From Bathymodiolus brooksi (lineage: Eukaryota; Mollusca; Bivalvia; Mytilida; Modiolidae): 64,000 bases of DNA. Below the pieces are notes generated by a model. It ran no database searches and had not been told where the DNA came from. It saw only the letters and a program-made list of their open reading frames with translations. The DNA is taken from assembly GCA_963680875.1 (NCBI GenBank), contig OY804589.1, forward strand, positions 27,082,353 through 27,146,352, given 5' to 3'. Shown here piece by piece: positions 1-12,027 of this stretch (within the stretch, counting starts at the first letter, position 1; every line of letters begins with the position of its first letter). Position numbers and translations under genes: made by a program.

Positions 1-225
1 GTTTTAAAAATCTTTAATCTCTTTGGAAAATTGTCAACATTTAACCTAACGTTTTAGAATAAAATATAAAGCAGAGTTTGAATACAAATCTTTAATGTAA
101 ATTGAAAAATTAAAATATTGTGTATTAAAGATATAGTGTGACAATTTCAAAATTTTCTAAGGCTCTTCAGGGGCACTTTTCATCACAAAATCTTTTGAGG
201 TTCCTTAGGGGCACTTGTCATTCAG

Positions 226-472
226 GGACTGTTATCGTGGTGATCGTATGATAGTTGGATTTACAACTATCTCTGTAAACAGTACCTATCACCACTAATG
301 TTCAAACCCTGTTCATTGCGAGGTGTACTCGATACAACATTATGTGAGTTTGTCAATGACTTGGGACAGGTCGGTGGTTTTCTCCGGTACTCCGGTTTCC
401 TCCATCAATAAAACTGACCACCACGATATAACTGAAATATTGTTGCAAGTGGCATTAAATACCATAACCCTA
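226..472 (+). mobile_element. SINE family A copy
   Basis: It is a full-length-like copy. The head is a tRNA-like block with 'GTGGTGATCGTATG' and a degenerate box B, the middle carries 'GACAGGTCGGTGGTTTTCTC', and the tail 'CGATATAACTGAAATATTG' is followed by a short A/C-rich run. Confidence 0.65.
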
Positions 473-547
473 ACCCTCAAGTTCAATATTCCAGCACCAC
501 CTTTTTCTCATATTACGTAATAAATTGATCTAATTGAGAGAAAATAT

Positions 548-660
548 GCATTGGTGGTGTAATTGTTAGAGTGCTCGACTTGAGTGCGGTAGATCATGGA
601 TTCGAATCCCGATCGTGTCAAACCAAAGACAATTAGATTTCCTCACTTTGTTCCTTCTTT
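548..660 (+). mobile_element. SINE family B head (5' fragment)
   Basis: The tRNA-like head 'GGTGGTGTAATTGTTAGAG', box B 'GATTCGAATCCC' and the downstream 'GTCAAACCAAAGAC' block match the other family B copies. The tail is missing. Confidence 0.6.
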
Positions 661-785
661 TGACCAAAAAAAAAGGGGAAGACAAGTAAGGAGGTATAAT
701 TTTAATTAGATTGAATATTACAAGTAAATCTTGATTTCTTGAAATAAACAAAGAATTAAAAAGAAAATAGATTTTAGTGACCAGC

Positions 786-940
786 AGCAGGCCTCCGAGC
801 CAAGACCAGTAAAACTTTGTTCGGACTAGTAAATTTTTCAGTTTTTATTTAGAACTACAAAATTGTATATAAAAATAAATTCAAGAATTTGATTCGGACC
901 AGTAAATTCAAATTTTCATTTCGAGGACTGCTTAGGCCCG
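786..940 (+). repeat. Dispersed ~155-bp element, copy 1
   Basis: Shared signature blocks are 'CCAGTAAAACTTTG', 'TTTTTCAGTTTTTATTTAGA', 'GACCAGTAAATTCAAATTTT' and 'TTTCGAGGACTGC'. Other copies lie at 1535-1722, 53005-53120 (minus) and 57150-57290. It has no coding potential. Confidence 0.65.
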
Positions 941-942
941 TG

Positions 943-1530
943 TTTTCATTAAAATTTTAGATTGTTTGTTCTATTAGAACACCAGATTTCAAAGTGAGAT
1001 TTTTACAAGTTATTAAAACCAGGGGCATATATAGAAAACTTCTATAGATTCATGTATGAACAACATATATCATTGTGGGGGCTCGCTGAGGATATAATAC
1101 CAGTACATGTTATGAAACATGTATGTAATTAATGTTATATATAATAGTCACTATTAATCCCCCCTAAAGACCCCCTTGTTTTTACAGAAGATAAATAAAT
1201 ATGTATACAAACTTTTAATAGACTATTGTTGTTAAGATCATGTAGTTTGATTGACTTTAAATTACTTCTTTAGAAAACTTCAATGTCATTATGAATGACC
1301 AACCTAAAATGTTGATGCAATTTGTTCAGATTATGATTATGTTACATTAAAAAAAAATTGGCAAAATAAAGACTCTTGGGAAAAAAAGGAATGTCTTTGT
1401 ATATATTTACTGTACTTTTCAATTAAAAAAAATGATGACAATCTTAGTTTTGAGGGTTTCTTAACATGTGAAGACTCCCATCAGTAGTAAAAATCTACAA
1501 TTATTCAATCAGTGTTTCAGCTAGACTTTG
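943..1530. other. Intergenic or upstream intron, nothing recognised
   Basis: AT-rich sequence without a cysteine-rich exon, a strong ORF or a clear repeat. Confidence 0.5.
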
Positions 1531-1534
1531 AAAT

Positions 1535-1722
1535 CTTCAGTAAAACTTTGTTCGGCCCAGTAAATTTTTCAGTTTTTATTTAGAACTATATTTTAAAAAA
1601 TTCAAAAATATTTTAATTGATTAATGTACATGACATGTTTATTCCTTTTCAAAAATAAATAAATTACAAAAAAAAGAATTTGATTCGGACCAGTAAATTC
1701 AAATTTTGATTTTGAGGATTGA
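1535..1722 (+). repeat. Dispersed ~155-bp element, copy 2
   Basis: It has the same blocks as the copy at 786-940, with about 60 bp of extra AT-rich sequence in the middle. Confidence 0.6.
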
Positions 1723-1769
1723 CATGTAGATAAGCTATTGAACGCAGATAGGCAAAACAAATTTACATA

Positions 1770-1953
1770 TGTTTCCGCTAACCATACCGACCCTAATTTT
1801 TTGTGCCTACCCTACAGTTTTTTGGCCATTTTTGAACAAGCACTATTAAAGTTAGAATGTGACCCCTATAGAAACTAGCTAAAAATATTTTTAAAAATAG
1901 AATCTTTTTCCTACCTACCGACCCTAATATTTTAGAGCATGTTAACGGAAACA
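1770..1953. mobile_element. MITE candidate, inverted ends TGTTTCCGYTAAC
   Basis: The left end 'TGTTTCCGCTAAC' (1770-1782) is the near-exact inverse of 'GTTAACGGAAACA' (1941-1953). The motif 'TACCGACCCTAAT' occurs near both ends in direct orientation. The element is about 184 bp and noncoding. Confidence 0.55.
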
Positions 1954-3526
1954 CAGGTATTTTTTTTTCTTGGCCATAAACGAGGTGAAATTAGATTTAT
2001 AATGTTTAATATCTTAGTACTCAAAGGAAAAGTGTTACAATAAATCAAACTTTATCCCATCAACTTGATATTACAATGTTCTTTTACATTGATGGTCTAA
2101 TTGGGGTTCAAAAATTGGTATTTGATGCTTCTCTGCTCAGAATGCAGATTTAAGGAGCAAGAGTAAAGACTTGCTGGCTGAAAATAAGGGAAACATACCT
2201 TAAAAGACCCACTCCTTCTCCATGACAGTCCATGTGTAATGATTGGAATAAAATATTGGATTTTGCCATAACGGGTAATAATAAAAAACCAAAACAAATA
2301 CTTGTTATTGAAAACAACAGTAATGGTCAATGACTTTTGACTGCTACTAATAAAATTGGGAGAGGTGGGTAGGGACGAAAAATTTAGTCTTGAGTAGTGA
2401 CTGCAATGCGTCTACTTTTTTTTTAAATCTACAAAAAATATCTTTAGCGTGCAGGGAGCATGGCACTCTTCAAGCACGTTACCCACTATGGTTCATGGTC
2501 AGGCTTTCCGTGTTAGTAGAACTACAACCCCCATCAAGAGAGCTGTACATATCCATTACCCAGGGACACGCTGAACAGCTCTGTAGGTTAATGAGCCCTG
2601 GGATCCTTTACCAGTACCGAGCAATAATGGTTGATTATAAAATCTGAAAACAGTAGTCTGTGCCAAAATCATGTTGACAAACTTAAGCCAGAACAGCATG
2701 TTAGAAGATTTTTTCTATTTGAATAAGCAAATTTTATGCAATTTTTACTTGCCTGAACCAATTTTTACTAGACTGGGGCTTAAGGCTAGTGGTTTTTGGC
2801 GCAGACTGCAACAGGTACACAAGACATCCCTCTGTCAAACTTCCAAATGATATAGAAATATTTAACACAGAATCAAAGCCAATAGAAATCTAGGACCTGG
2901 GTTTGACCAGGAACAAAAATGTGGCAAGGTGAAACCAATTATTTTGCAGACTTCCTGTTTGTTGCACAAATTATTATGAAAAGAAATTAAATTTAAGCAG
3001 TGATAATAAACTGAATCCCATCAATATCAGCAAAATGAACAACCACTTCTCACCTCAAATCCTTGAACATGAAAAAAAGACGGAGACAAACGAGGCTGGA
3101 AATCCAGATCCTGGCTTGGGATAGTTACATTAGTTTTGTATAGTAAACACTTACATGTATTATGCTTTAGGGGTATGGATTTTGCCCTTTTCTACTACTT
3201 TACGATTGAATTTTGAAACTGTTCCGACTGTGGTGCCGTATATTTTGTTTTTCATTATATTGACCATCGTAGACATGTACTATTTATAGTATAATTACTC
3301 TTACATTCTGAATATCGAAAATAAATTACGAGTAACCAAAAAACAGCGCAGTAATTCACAAATGTGTGTTAGCGCATGAGTGAATTGTCGTCGTTCTTTT
3401 AACGAGTGATTTTTAGTTTATATTTGGAATGCAACAGTAGTTATACTATTTGCTGGTATTACACAGATTTTACACTTTTGTTTGCAGTAATAAGACATTT
3501 AAAAAAGGAACTTATTTTTCTTTGTC
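1954..3526. other. Noncoding stretch with weak dispersed-repeat traces
   Basis: No GCC2/GCC3 exon is visible. An open frame at 2390-2647 has no recognisable domain. At about 2855-3125, 'CCAGATCCTGGCTTGGGA' and 'AATGTGGCAAGG' resemble dispersed sequence also seen near 45570, 49150 and 56700. Confidence 0.45.
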
Positions 3527-4745
3527 GAACACCTAGTGATATTTTAGATAGTGACAACATTGGTACTGTGATTTCATCATGGTATTTCACTAAGTAGAAC
3601 ACCTAGTGATATTTTAGATAGTGACAACATTGGTACTGTGATTTCATCATGGTATTTCACTAAGTAGAACACCTACATGTAGTGATATTTTAGATAGTGA
3701 CAACATTGGTACTGTGATTTCATCATGGTATTTCACTAAGTAGAACACCTAGTGATATTTTAGATAGTGACAACATTGGTACTGTGATTTCATCATGGTA
3801 TTTCACTAAGTAGAACACCTAGTGATATTTTAGATAGTGACAAAGTTGGTACTGTGAGTTCATCATGGTATTTCACTAAATAGAACACCTAGTGATATTT
3901 TAGATAGTGACAACATTGGTACTGTGATTTCATCATGGTATTTCACTAAGTAGAACACCTACATGTAGTGATATTTTAGATAGTGACAACATTGGTACTG
4001 TGATTTCATCATGGTATTTCACTAAGTAGAACACCTAGTGATATTTTAGATAGTGACAACATTGGTACTGTGATTTCATCATGGTATTTCACTAAGTAGA
4101 ACACCTAGTGATATTTTAGATAGTGACAAAGTTGGTACTGTGAGTTCATCATGGTATTTCACTAAATAGAACACCTAGTGATATTTTAGATAGTGACAAC
4201 ATTGGTACTGTGATTTCATCATGGTATTTCACTAAGTAGAACACCTACATGTAGTGATATTTTAGATAGTGACAACATTGGTACTGTGATTTCATCATGG
4301 TATTTCACTAAGTAGAACACCTAGTGATATTTTAGATAGTGACAACATTAGTATTGTGATTTCATCATGGTATTTCACTAAGTAGAACACCTACATGTAG
4401 TGATATTTTAGATAGTGACAACATTGGTACTGTGATTTCATCATGGTATTTCACTAAGTAGAACACCTACATGTAGTGATATTTTAGATAGTGACAACAT
4501 TGGTACTGTGATTTCATCATGGTATTTCACTAAGTAGAACACCTAGTGATATTTTAGATAGTGACAACATTGGTACTGTGATTTCATCATGGTATTTCAC
4601 TAAGTAGAACACCTAGTGATATTTTAGATAGTGACAAAGTTGGTACTGTGAGTTCATCATGGTATTTCACTAAGTAGAACACCTAGTGATATTTTAGATA
4701 GTGACAAAGTTGGTACTGTGAGTTCATCATGGTATTTCACTAAGT
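3527..4745. repeat. Minisatellite, 70-bp unit, about 17 copies
   Basis: The unit begins 'GAACACCTAGTGATATTTTA' and ends 'TTTCACTAAGTA'. Subtypes include an ACATGT insertion (76 bp) and 'AAAGTTGG'/'GAGTTC' variants. These recur in the same order, so multi-unit blocks were duplicated. Confidence 0.95.
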
Positions 4746-5227
4746 GAAATACTGGTTTTTATCATATGCTTGTAGATGATATAGCTAAAATTTTACCCTG
4801 TGATAAAACTTTGAGTTTTGTTTAGATTAATAAGAGGAGTCATGTTTATTTTACTCAGTTTCACAAGAATGACCCAAGCGGGCTGATAAAGCAAGTTTAT
4901 TAACTGCTTCCGGAATGTTATTACATGCCTTTCCGTCAATGTTCGTAAGTTCACTTTGTGAATTTCCGAAAAACTGTGTTTACAAACAGGGCGGACTAAA
5001 CTGTTTTATTGAATATTTGCACAGAAAATTATTACATGTAACTGTCAATTTTCTCTCTTATGATATTGAAAGTGCTATAAAAAATGCATTTATTGGATTT
5101 GCATATTAAAACAATAAATTTCTTGTTATAAAACTTTGTATTTTATTATAGCCAAAAATGACTAAACATTTTGGTACAAATCAGTTGTTTTCTCTGTTGA
5201 AGTATACGATAAACATATCATAACATG
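4746..5227. other. Unannotated stretch between array and hairpin
   Basis: It contains a 64-codon open frame at 4915-5109 without a recognisable domain. No splice-framed Cys-rich exon was seen. Confidence 0.4.
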
Positions 5228-5343
5228 TCATTTTTCATATCATACTCTTTATCAGCCCTCGTTCATATATCATCCCTTGAGCCTATCGGCTCTTGGGTTG
5301 ATATCATGACCTAGGGCTGATAAAGGGTATGATATGAAAAATA
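5228..5343. repeat. Inverted repeat (hairpin), ~30-bp arms
   Basis: The left arm 'TTTTTCATATCATACTCTTT' plus 'ATCAGCCCT' is mirrored by 'AGGGCTGATAAAGGGTATGA' plus 'TATGAAAAAT', with about 50 bp between. It may be a small foldback element. Confidence 0.65.
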
Positions 5344-5361
5344 CCATGTAATAATCTATAT

Positions 5362-5452
5362 TTACACTTTTTTTTGCAGTAATAAGACGTTTGAAAAGTG
5401 ATATTTTCGATTTTGATGACATTGGTACTGTGACACTGTATTTCACTAGATA
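5362..5452. repeat. Degenerate copy of the 70-bp array edge
   Basis: 'TTGCAGTAATAAGACGTTT' and 'TGACATTGGTACTGTGA' match the unique edge (3470-3510) and the unit of the 70-bp array. A boundary segment was copied about 1.9 kb away. Confidence 0.6.
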
Positions 5453-5453
5453 C

Positions 5454-5692
5454 TGCTCGTATGGTAGTTGGATTTACAACTATCTGTGCAATCAGTGCCT
5501 ATCACCATTAAAGTTGTGAGTTTGAACACTGTTCATTGCGAGGCGTACAACATTATGTGATAAAGTTTGTCAGTGACTTGCGACAGGTCGGTGGCTTTCT
5601 ATGGGTACTCCAGTCTCCTCCACCAATAAAACTGACTGCTACGGTATAACTGAAATATTGTTGAAACACCATAATCCTAACCTAATCACAAA
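5454..5692 (+). mobile_element. SINE family A copy
   Basis: It carries the 'GGTAGTTGGATTTACAACTA' head, the 'GACAGGTCGGTGGCTTTCT' middle and the 'TATAACTGAAATATTGTTGA' tail. It ends about 50 bp before exon 1. Confidence 0.65.
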
Positions 5693-5746
5693 GTTCTGAA
5701 GTCATTTATGGTACTTTTATTAATAAGATCTTTTTGTACTTTACAG

Positions 5747-5834
5747 CTGCCCAGGTGGCGCTAGTGGTAAGACGATCTGTCCTGCTGGAACATATAATGC
5801 ACTGTCCAATAAATCTTTGTTGTCAGAATGTTTG
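5747..5834 (+). CDS. Exon 1 in window (GCC2/GCC3 protein)
   Basis: The acceptor is TTTACAG and the donor GTAGGT. The first base completes a codon from an exon upstream of the window or unseen. It encodes CPGGASGKTICPAGTYNALS and onward to SECL. It ends in phase 0, the only phase-0 junction found, and continues into exon 2 as SECL-ACAAGQ. This is fragment residues 1-29. Confidence 0.8.
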
Positions 5835-6265
5835 GTAGGTACTTGTAGCTATATATATTTATACGTTTGAGGGCGATTCAGACAAAAAAGTCGCCTTGTG
5901 GAGCTTTCTCATTGGTCAAAAGTAAAGTTCACGTCGCCCACATATTTTTGCCATAAGTCATTTATAAAAAATCGTGTTTATTGAAATCTATCATATCCAT
6001 TTAGTATTTTGTAAGTGATTTTCTCGAAAAGTAATCCATTTTGGTTTAAAGAATCTGATTTCGTTCAATAACAAATAATAATGGCTCCGTCAGAAATGTG
6101 ACGAAATCAGGCACTGTGTTACGTTTAAGGATGTGGCAACCATACAATATATATCCCCATACTTGAAATACTAGGTTAATATTTAATATTTATATATGTC
6201 TGAAAATTTAACCCAACAAAGTGTTAGAATTACATTTTTGAGCTGATGATTTTTTTCTCTCCATT

Positions 6266-6354
6266 GACTGGAATTGAACTCGCACCATTGATACATTGCA
6301 GCACCAATCGATTAGCCTTATGTCCAATGCCCTAGACCATTCTGCCACATACGC
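6266..6354 (-). repeat. tRNA-like sequence (SINE head or tRNA pseudogene)
   Basis: On the minus strand, 'TGGCAGAATGGTCTAGGGCA' resembles a box A/D-arm and 'GAGTTCAATTCC' a box B, with a class-II-like spacing between them. The T stem and acceptor stem pair poorly, so a working tRNA is unlikely. Confidence 0.35.
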
Positions 6355-7756
6355 TGTATTTATAATGGCTGTTACTAAAAATAGAAATTTCTTTAATTGT
6401 CTATTGCAGCTACATAGCAATGAGTAGTTTAACATATAACGGTATTCGGGGGGTTATTTCTATGAAAATTTTCTTTGTGTCGATTTTTACCGATTATACA
6501 ACTTCGGCATTATTTGATAAAAGATCACGTTTACCTCTTCTCCTCTGAAACTGCCGAACAAAATGAAACCAAATTTGGCTGGGATGGTCCTTGGATGTAC
6601 CACTTTTTAAAATTGTGTTCGACAGCCCTGCCCTCCATTCAAGATGACGGCCACTACTAAACATACAAATTTCTTGAATTATTTATTGCTGCTTTATTAT
6701 AAGTCCAAATGAACTCAAATTTTAACATCATGGAATTGAGTAGTTCAACATATATTCAGGGTTTTTATGTGAAATTTTTTTTTCAACCAATTTATAACGA
6801 TTAAGCATATTATGAGAAGCTCATCTCGTCCAAATCTTATGCTTAGAAATCTTTGTTGGTTTGCTCACTTTCAAAATTGTATGTGACAACACCATTTAAT
6901 ATAAACTTTGTTAGAAGTCAAGTTGAAATCCAGGTGCAGGATTACAGGTTATTTGGGAGCCTCTAGTTTTCTTTAGATTCCTGATGAAATTTATTGCCTG
7001 TGTTTTTCAAGCAGAGGTGACTTATCTCTTATGGATTCTGACATAAAAGTGGGATCCAAAAGGGCCCAACTCCCAAATTAATAACTTTTTTTTAGCTCTC
7101 CTTGCCAAAGGCAATGGGAGCTTTTTCCATCACTTGGCGTCCGTCGTCTGTGTTTCGTTAACTTTTCACATTTTAATCTTCTCTTCTGAAACCCCTTAGC
7201 CAAATGAACTGAAACTTTGTAGGAAGCATGATCTATGGAAGGTCCTCTATGAAGATTGCACATTTTGTCTCAATCCGTTAGCAAACATGGCCACTACAGG
7301 CAATTCTTTTTTCTGATTGGTCAATTTCTAAAAAATCTTCTCTTCTGAAACCGAGTAGCCAAATGAACAGAAATTTGGTAGGAAGCACCTATGGAAGGTT
7401 ATGTATAAAGTTTCCTCAAAACAGAATGAAAGGTCAGCAACACAGGCTCAGGCCACTGAGCCTATAGTCTTTTGTAAGTCCCATTTGTGTGCATTTTTTT
7501 TCATTGAATTCCTTTCTGGAATGTGCTCTACAGATTTTGTTATAACTTTTGATTTGAGAATATCAAAAGGGACCAATGACCAAAAGTTTTTAATTTTTTT
7601 ACTATAAAGTCCTATCTTAATAGCTCAAAATCTAGACTTGATTGAACATATTATAAACTGTATGAATGACAAGGTGAGCAATACAGGCTTAGGTGAACCT
7701 CTAGTTTTCTTGTTTTTCTGTGCCGTGTTTACTCACATTCAGTTACATTAAAGACT

Positions 7757-7998
7757 TGGGGCTGTTGTGGTCGTGATCGTAATTTGGTAGTTGGATTTAC
7801 AACTACCTATGCAATCAGTGCCTCTCGATCAGAGCGAAGTGTACAACATTATGTGATAAAGTTTGTCAGTGACTTGCGACAGGTCGTTGGTTTTCTCTGG
7901 GTCCTCCGGTTTCCTCCACCAATAAATCTGACCGCCACGATATAACTGAAATATTGTTGAAAGTGGCTGGCGTTAAACATCATCAAACAAACAGACGA
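7757..7998 (+). mobile_element. SINE family A copy
   Basis: The 'GTTGTGGTCGTGATCGTA' head, 'GACAGGTCGTTGGTTTTCTC' and 'CGATATAACTGAAATATTG' tail are present. Part of the box-B region is deleted. Confidence 0.65.
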
Positions 7999-8115
7999 AA
8001 TCATAATCTAGACTTGAGTCAATAATACAGGCTTAGGTAAGTATCTAGTTTGATTGTTTCTTTGTGCCCTGTTCACTCACTTTCAGTTATACTAATGACT
8101 TCAACCCTTTTGTAG

Positions 8116-8344
8116 GCTTGTGCTGCAGGACAAACCAGTAATGCTGGAGCAACAGCTTGTGTAACATGTCCTAATGGTACCTACTGCCCATCAACTGGTA
8201 CAGGTACCCCCACTGCCTGTGCCACTGGTACCTACTCATTAGGTGGTGCAGACGCATGTACAGATTGTCCAATCGGAAGTTATTGTCCAGCGTTAGACGA
8301 GGGTCCACGAGCATGTTTATCAGGATTTCATACAGCAAGTACTA
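8116..8344 (+). CDS. Exon 2 (two GCC2/GCC3 cores)
   Basis: The acceptor is TTTTGTAG and the donor GTAAGT. It starts in phase 0 and ends in phase 1. Two cores are visible, CVTCPNGTYC and CTDCPIGSYC, joined by CATGTYSLGGADAC, and it ends CLSGFHTAS. These are fragment residues 30-105. It is one of the few exons carrying two complete modules. Confidence 0.9.
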
Positions 8345-9128
8345 GTAAGTAGTCCTCAGTGATAGAATTTCAAATAAGCAACTCAGCATGCCCATTTACC
8401 CCCTGCAGAGGGTTTTTTACCCCCAAAATAGGCCCTGTACCCCCAAAATTGTAGGGACTCTATATGCAGGGGTACAAAGTTAAGGAAAAAACAGCAATTG
8501 TACCCTATTGTACCCCCAGTTTCAAAGCTCAGTGGGCACCCTGCAACTTTATTCAGCTTTGAGCATAAATTTAAGACCATGCATAGTAGTATCCACACCC
8601 GTAGGCAGGGAGAGGATGTAGTTTGGAGGATTTGTACATATCCCTCTTTGAAATTCTAGAACTTAATTATTAAAGCCGAGGTTTTGGTTGACCTATGATT
8701 ATTAAAATCAAAATTTTGTATTGATTGACCCCCTAGGCAATGTCATCTGACCTTGACCTCATTTTCACAATCTGTTGACCTTGTTAAATTTATGTCAGGT
8801 TTTTGTGATTAGATCAATTTATCCACTACCATACAACTTAGCTTTAGACTCACCATAATTGATCCACACATTGATGATATTCATGCACATGCCAGCTTAA
8901 CTTAATTTCAGTTTCATGGTACATTGATGTAGTTTATTTCACACAAGCGATTTGGAGGGGGTCGGCCAGACATAGATATGTCTATACTTATTTAAAAAAT
9001 AGCTGACCATCTGTGAGTATGATCAGCAACAAAAAAGATCAAACATTTCTTTTCATTGCTAAAAAAATAATCGGTTTGCTATTCATACTATAAAAACTTA
9101 ATTATTCAGGACAAGCATCATGTTCCCA
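8345..9128. other. Intron 2, 5' part: nothing recognised
   Basis: It has clusters of 'TACCCCC' around 8395-8520. No exon or clear element is visible. Confidence 0.45.
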
Positions 9129-9130
9129 GT

Positions 9131-9609
9131 ATAATAATAATAATAATAATAAATTCTTTATTTATAGAGGGTTACACAGTTAATAACTAATCTTCCCTGA
9201 GGGCCTCATTGACATATTTAGACATACATTGTAAAGTACACAATATAAAGTTACACAATACATTGTAATAAGTATACACAAAAGATTTAGTAAACATTTG
9301 ATGGTAAATTAAAGTAATATGAAACGAGTTTTTGGTGAAATAAACATCTTCAAAAATATTCTTGATATGTTTACATTCCCTAAAAACTAAACCATTCGTG
9401 CATGTTTGAGGACGAAAATCACGATCATCTGTGATTAAGAACAGAAAATCATTCCATCTCGTACGTGTTTTGTCAAGACAATGGCGGCTAATTAACTTTC
9501 GGATACACCGTTCCGATGATTGCCGATCATGAAATTTCATCACCAACGTAAACAGGTGGGCACATGTATCATTCTGGTTTTGAAAGAAGTTAAATTTCTT
9601 GCCTTGCAA
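9131..9609 (-). mobile_element. Retroelement 3' end candidate with (ATT)n tail
   Basis: Read on the minus strand, an open frame of 140 codons (9187-9609) ends, followed by 'CTCTATAAATAAAGAATTT' and an (ATT)n run at 9131-9152. A 3' microsatellite tail is typical of some non-LTR elements. The protein itself shows no domain I recognise, so the assignment is tentative. Confidence 0.35.
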
Positions 9610-11190
9610 AGAAATTATTTCATGTATGTTTTACCTTAAAGATTATCAACTGCAATGAATTTCATTCTGACTTAATCAGTTTATTCGAAAACTGGGCAGT
9701 TTTTGTAAATAAAATAAATAATCTGGCCACCAAAAGTTGGAAACAAATTCTGGCCTTTGCTTCATAGAAAAAAAAAAAATCTGGCTTGAACTGAGTAAAC
9801 AATGTTATAACCTGTCCTGCACTATGTGTTGAATGAATTTTCTGTCAAATATTCTAACCTGACTAATCTTCCCTCAGAATCAAATTATTTGCCTATATAT
9901 TATTATGAGATAAAGAATGTGTGCTTTCTTTCACATTCTTGTCTCTTAGGCCAAATAAATTTTAAATAGATTTGAAACAAGTAGTATTCATTTTTAATAT
10001 GAAAAAAAAAAAATGTTTTAACATAATTACAAGTTGCGTATGCAGTGTCCCCTTACTGGACCCCGCGAAATTTGCTGAATTATACCAAGGACGTATATAA
10101 GATTCTATATACGTCCTTGATTATACACATAATGCCGTTAAAAGACATTTACGGCGGTTTAGATCATAGATGGTGATATATATTTATTTTCCAGTTAAAG
10201 AGATCCTTGTTTAACGTTTCGCTAAGGGAAAATTATTTTTAATCGTGGATTGAATGGAAAATAGTGGAATGTAAATCGAAACGAAAATGATGTTATCTGT
10301 CAAGACTATAACGGAGCATGCGCACAATCTCTACCGAATGAGTTCAAATGTGAGGTCAATAGCATATGATTTGCATTATTGTCCGGGTAGCAAGAATTAT
10401 CGAAGACAGAATAAAGTGACGTTTTCTCCTGAATTATACATCGTAGCTCTCAAAAAGTGAATGGTTTACGTTCTTTATATATTTAATCTTTACATATACA
10501 GGGATTTCAATAAGGGCCGTCACCCGGCGATATTTCGCTGCTTCAAACGAGTGAAATCGCCGGTTCGACTGTTAGAAACTAGAATATTTGTTCATTAAAT
10601 AAAAGAAATATACAATATTTATTCACTCTTTCATCTTAAAGATTTTTAAAATCCACAATTATACAAAGAACAATGCATTTCAGGATCGATAGCATTGCAT
10701 TTGTTATCTAATACTAAGGGAATGAAACGAATTTATCCGAATTTATCATTGATCGGTGTCAATTCTACGCTTAGCTTATTATCATTTGATGTTTGATTAA
10801 ACGTTTAAATGATAAGAGATATTTCAGTTGAAAAATCTAGAGACACATCGAAAAGATAATCATGTTATCGATGGATAACTCATGAGATACGCAAATGGAA
10901 AAGTTTGAAGTGCCACAGTCACCTTGAAATGGACTTATTGCTTGCTAAAATTTAAAAAAAAATCATTTCTATGAAACCTTCTTTTTCATGCATTTGTAAA
11001 CTACATGTACCTTAGAATGCACCATTTTGAATGTAAGTGAAAAAATATTTCCGTACCTCCCCCTCCACACTTATCATGTAGCCTCTTCAAATTTCAATTC
11101 AGCCTGTTCAATACAATCGTATTGAATATCCTGCATATATCAGAAATTTTTAGAAAACTGAAAATAATGTTTTTGACATTTCATATTACT
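9610..11190. other. Intron 2, middle: one short hairpin, otherwise unrecognised
   Basis: A perfect inverted repeat lies at 10086-10119 (arms 'CAAGGACGTATATA', 6-nt loop). A second, imperfect one lies near 10514-10564 ('CCGGCGAT' and 'ATCGCCGG'). No exon is seen. Confidence 0.5.
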
Positions 11191-11420
11191 TTAAGGTACA
11201 TCATCATTTAAAATGAGACTTTTAACTTTTGTTTTAAATGCATTATGAGAAGAAACTTGCCGTATCGAAAACGGAAGTTCAATCCATAGCTTTGGTCCAG
11301 AGTATGTAAAAGTTTTCTTAAAAAGTTCAGTTTTTGCCTTTGGGATTTGTAATTTTTCACTTACAACATTTCGGAGAGAGTAAGGATTTCTATCAGACAA
11401 GTACTGGTTAATACAATAAA
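11191..11420 (-). pseudogene. Non-LTR retrotransposon ORF2 C-terminal remnant
   Basis: The minus-strand frame ends with 'TFTYSGPKLWIELPFSIRQV', then 'SSHNAFKTKVKSLILN'. The pattern G-x-x-LW-x-x-LP-x-x-IR-x-x-x-S-x-x-x-FK-x-x-x-K is the usual C-terminus of LINE reverse-transcriptase ORFs in invertebrates. No catalytic part is present, so it is a 5'-truncated, dead copy. It abuts the exon 3 acceptor. Confidence 0.6.
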
Positions 11421-11436
11421 AAAAATCTTTTTTCAG

Positions 11437-11580
11437 CACAAACATCATGTTCTCCGTGTTCAGCAGGTCACTACTGTCCAAATCAAGGAGCTGCCGTCCA
11501 GTGTCTATCAGGATTCTTCAGTAACCAAGGAGATGGGGCGTGTTCTGCCTGTGCTCCTGGGTATTTCAGTAGCTCTGCAG
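11437..11580 (+). CDS. Exon 3
   Basis: The acceptor is TTTTTTCAG and the donor GTAACA. It is a symmetric 1-1 exon encoding CSPCSAGHYCPNQGAAVQC, then CLSGFF and CSACAPGYFSSS. The exit intron splits a Gly codon. A minus-strand retrotransposon remnant lies immediately upstream. Confidence 0.9.
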
Positions 11581-11901
11581 GTAACAAATTATTTTTAAAA
11601 AGTTATCTTTCGTCATTTTTGTGCATTTTTTTAGAAAAAGAAATGGATTTCAAAACATTTTGTTTTAAGAATATAAATGGATACTGATGCATAATTGAAA
11701 ATTACAAAGCATGGTAAAAAGGAAAATGACAAGGATGAAATTGGAAAGATTCTGTTAAAACATGTTTTAACCAGGGGGGCTAGCTCCCCTGGATCCGCCT
11801 ATGCTTTGAGACCCACAAATTGAAGTATCTATTTTTTCCTAATAATTCCCAAAACAAAATAATATACTAATATACAGTACAATGTTCATTTGTATTTCTA
11901 G
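11581..11901. other. Intron 3
   Basis: AT-rich sequence with no element recognised. Confidence 0.5.
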
Positions 11902-12027
11902 GAGCAAGTACATGTGACAGCTGTACAGTTGGGCATAAATGTGTAAATGCTACATCTACACCTGTAGCCTGTGATCCTGGTTACGTTGCTCCAGTAGGAT
12001 CATATGCTTGTACCCTGTGTGCCAACA
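11902..12027 (+). CDS. Exon 4
   Basis: The acceptor is TATTTCTAG and the donor GTATGT. It is a 1-1 exon with the core CDSCTVGHKC, then CDPGYVAPVGSYACTLC. An NAT glycosylation sequon is present. The following intron opens with a short tandem repeat that begins at the donor itself. Confidence 0.9.

Larger units (their letters stand above)
5835..8115. other. Intron 1
   Basis: It holds a tRNA-like block (6266-6354), a SINE A copy (7757-7998), and diverged direct repeats around 6540, 7180 and 7340 that share 'CTTCTCTTCTGAAAC' and 'CCAAATGAAC'. The block 'TTGCCAAAGGCAATGGGAGC' at 7103 is a short palindrome-like repeat edge. No further exon was seen. Confidence 0.6.

Noticed and set aside
2390..2647. 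85-codon plus-strand frame as a possible upstream exon
   Set aside because: No GCC2/GCC3 cysteine pattern, no convincing splice sites and no match to the phase needed by exon 1.
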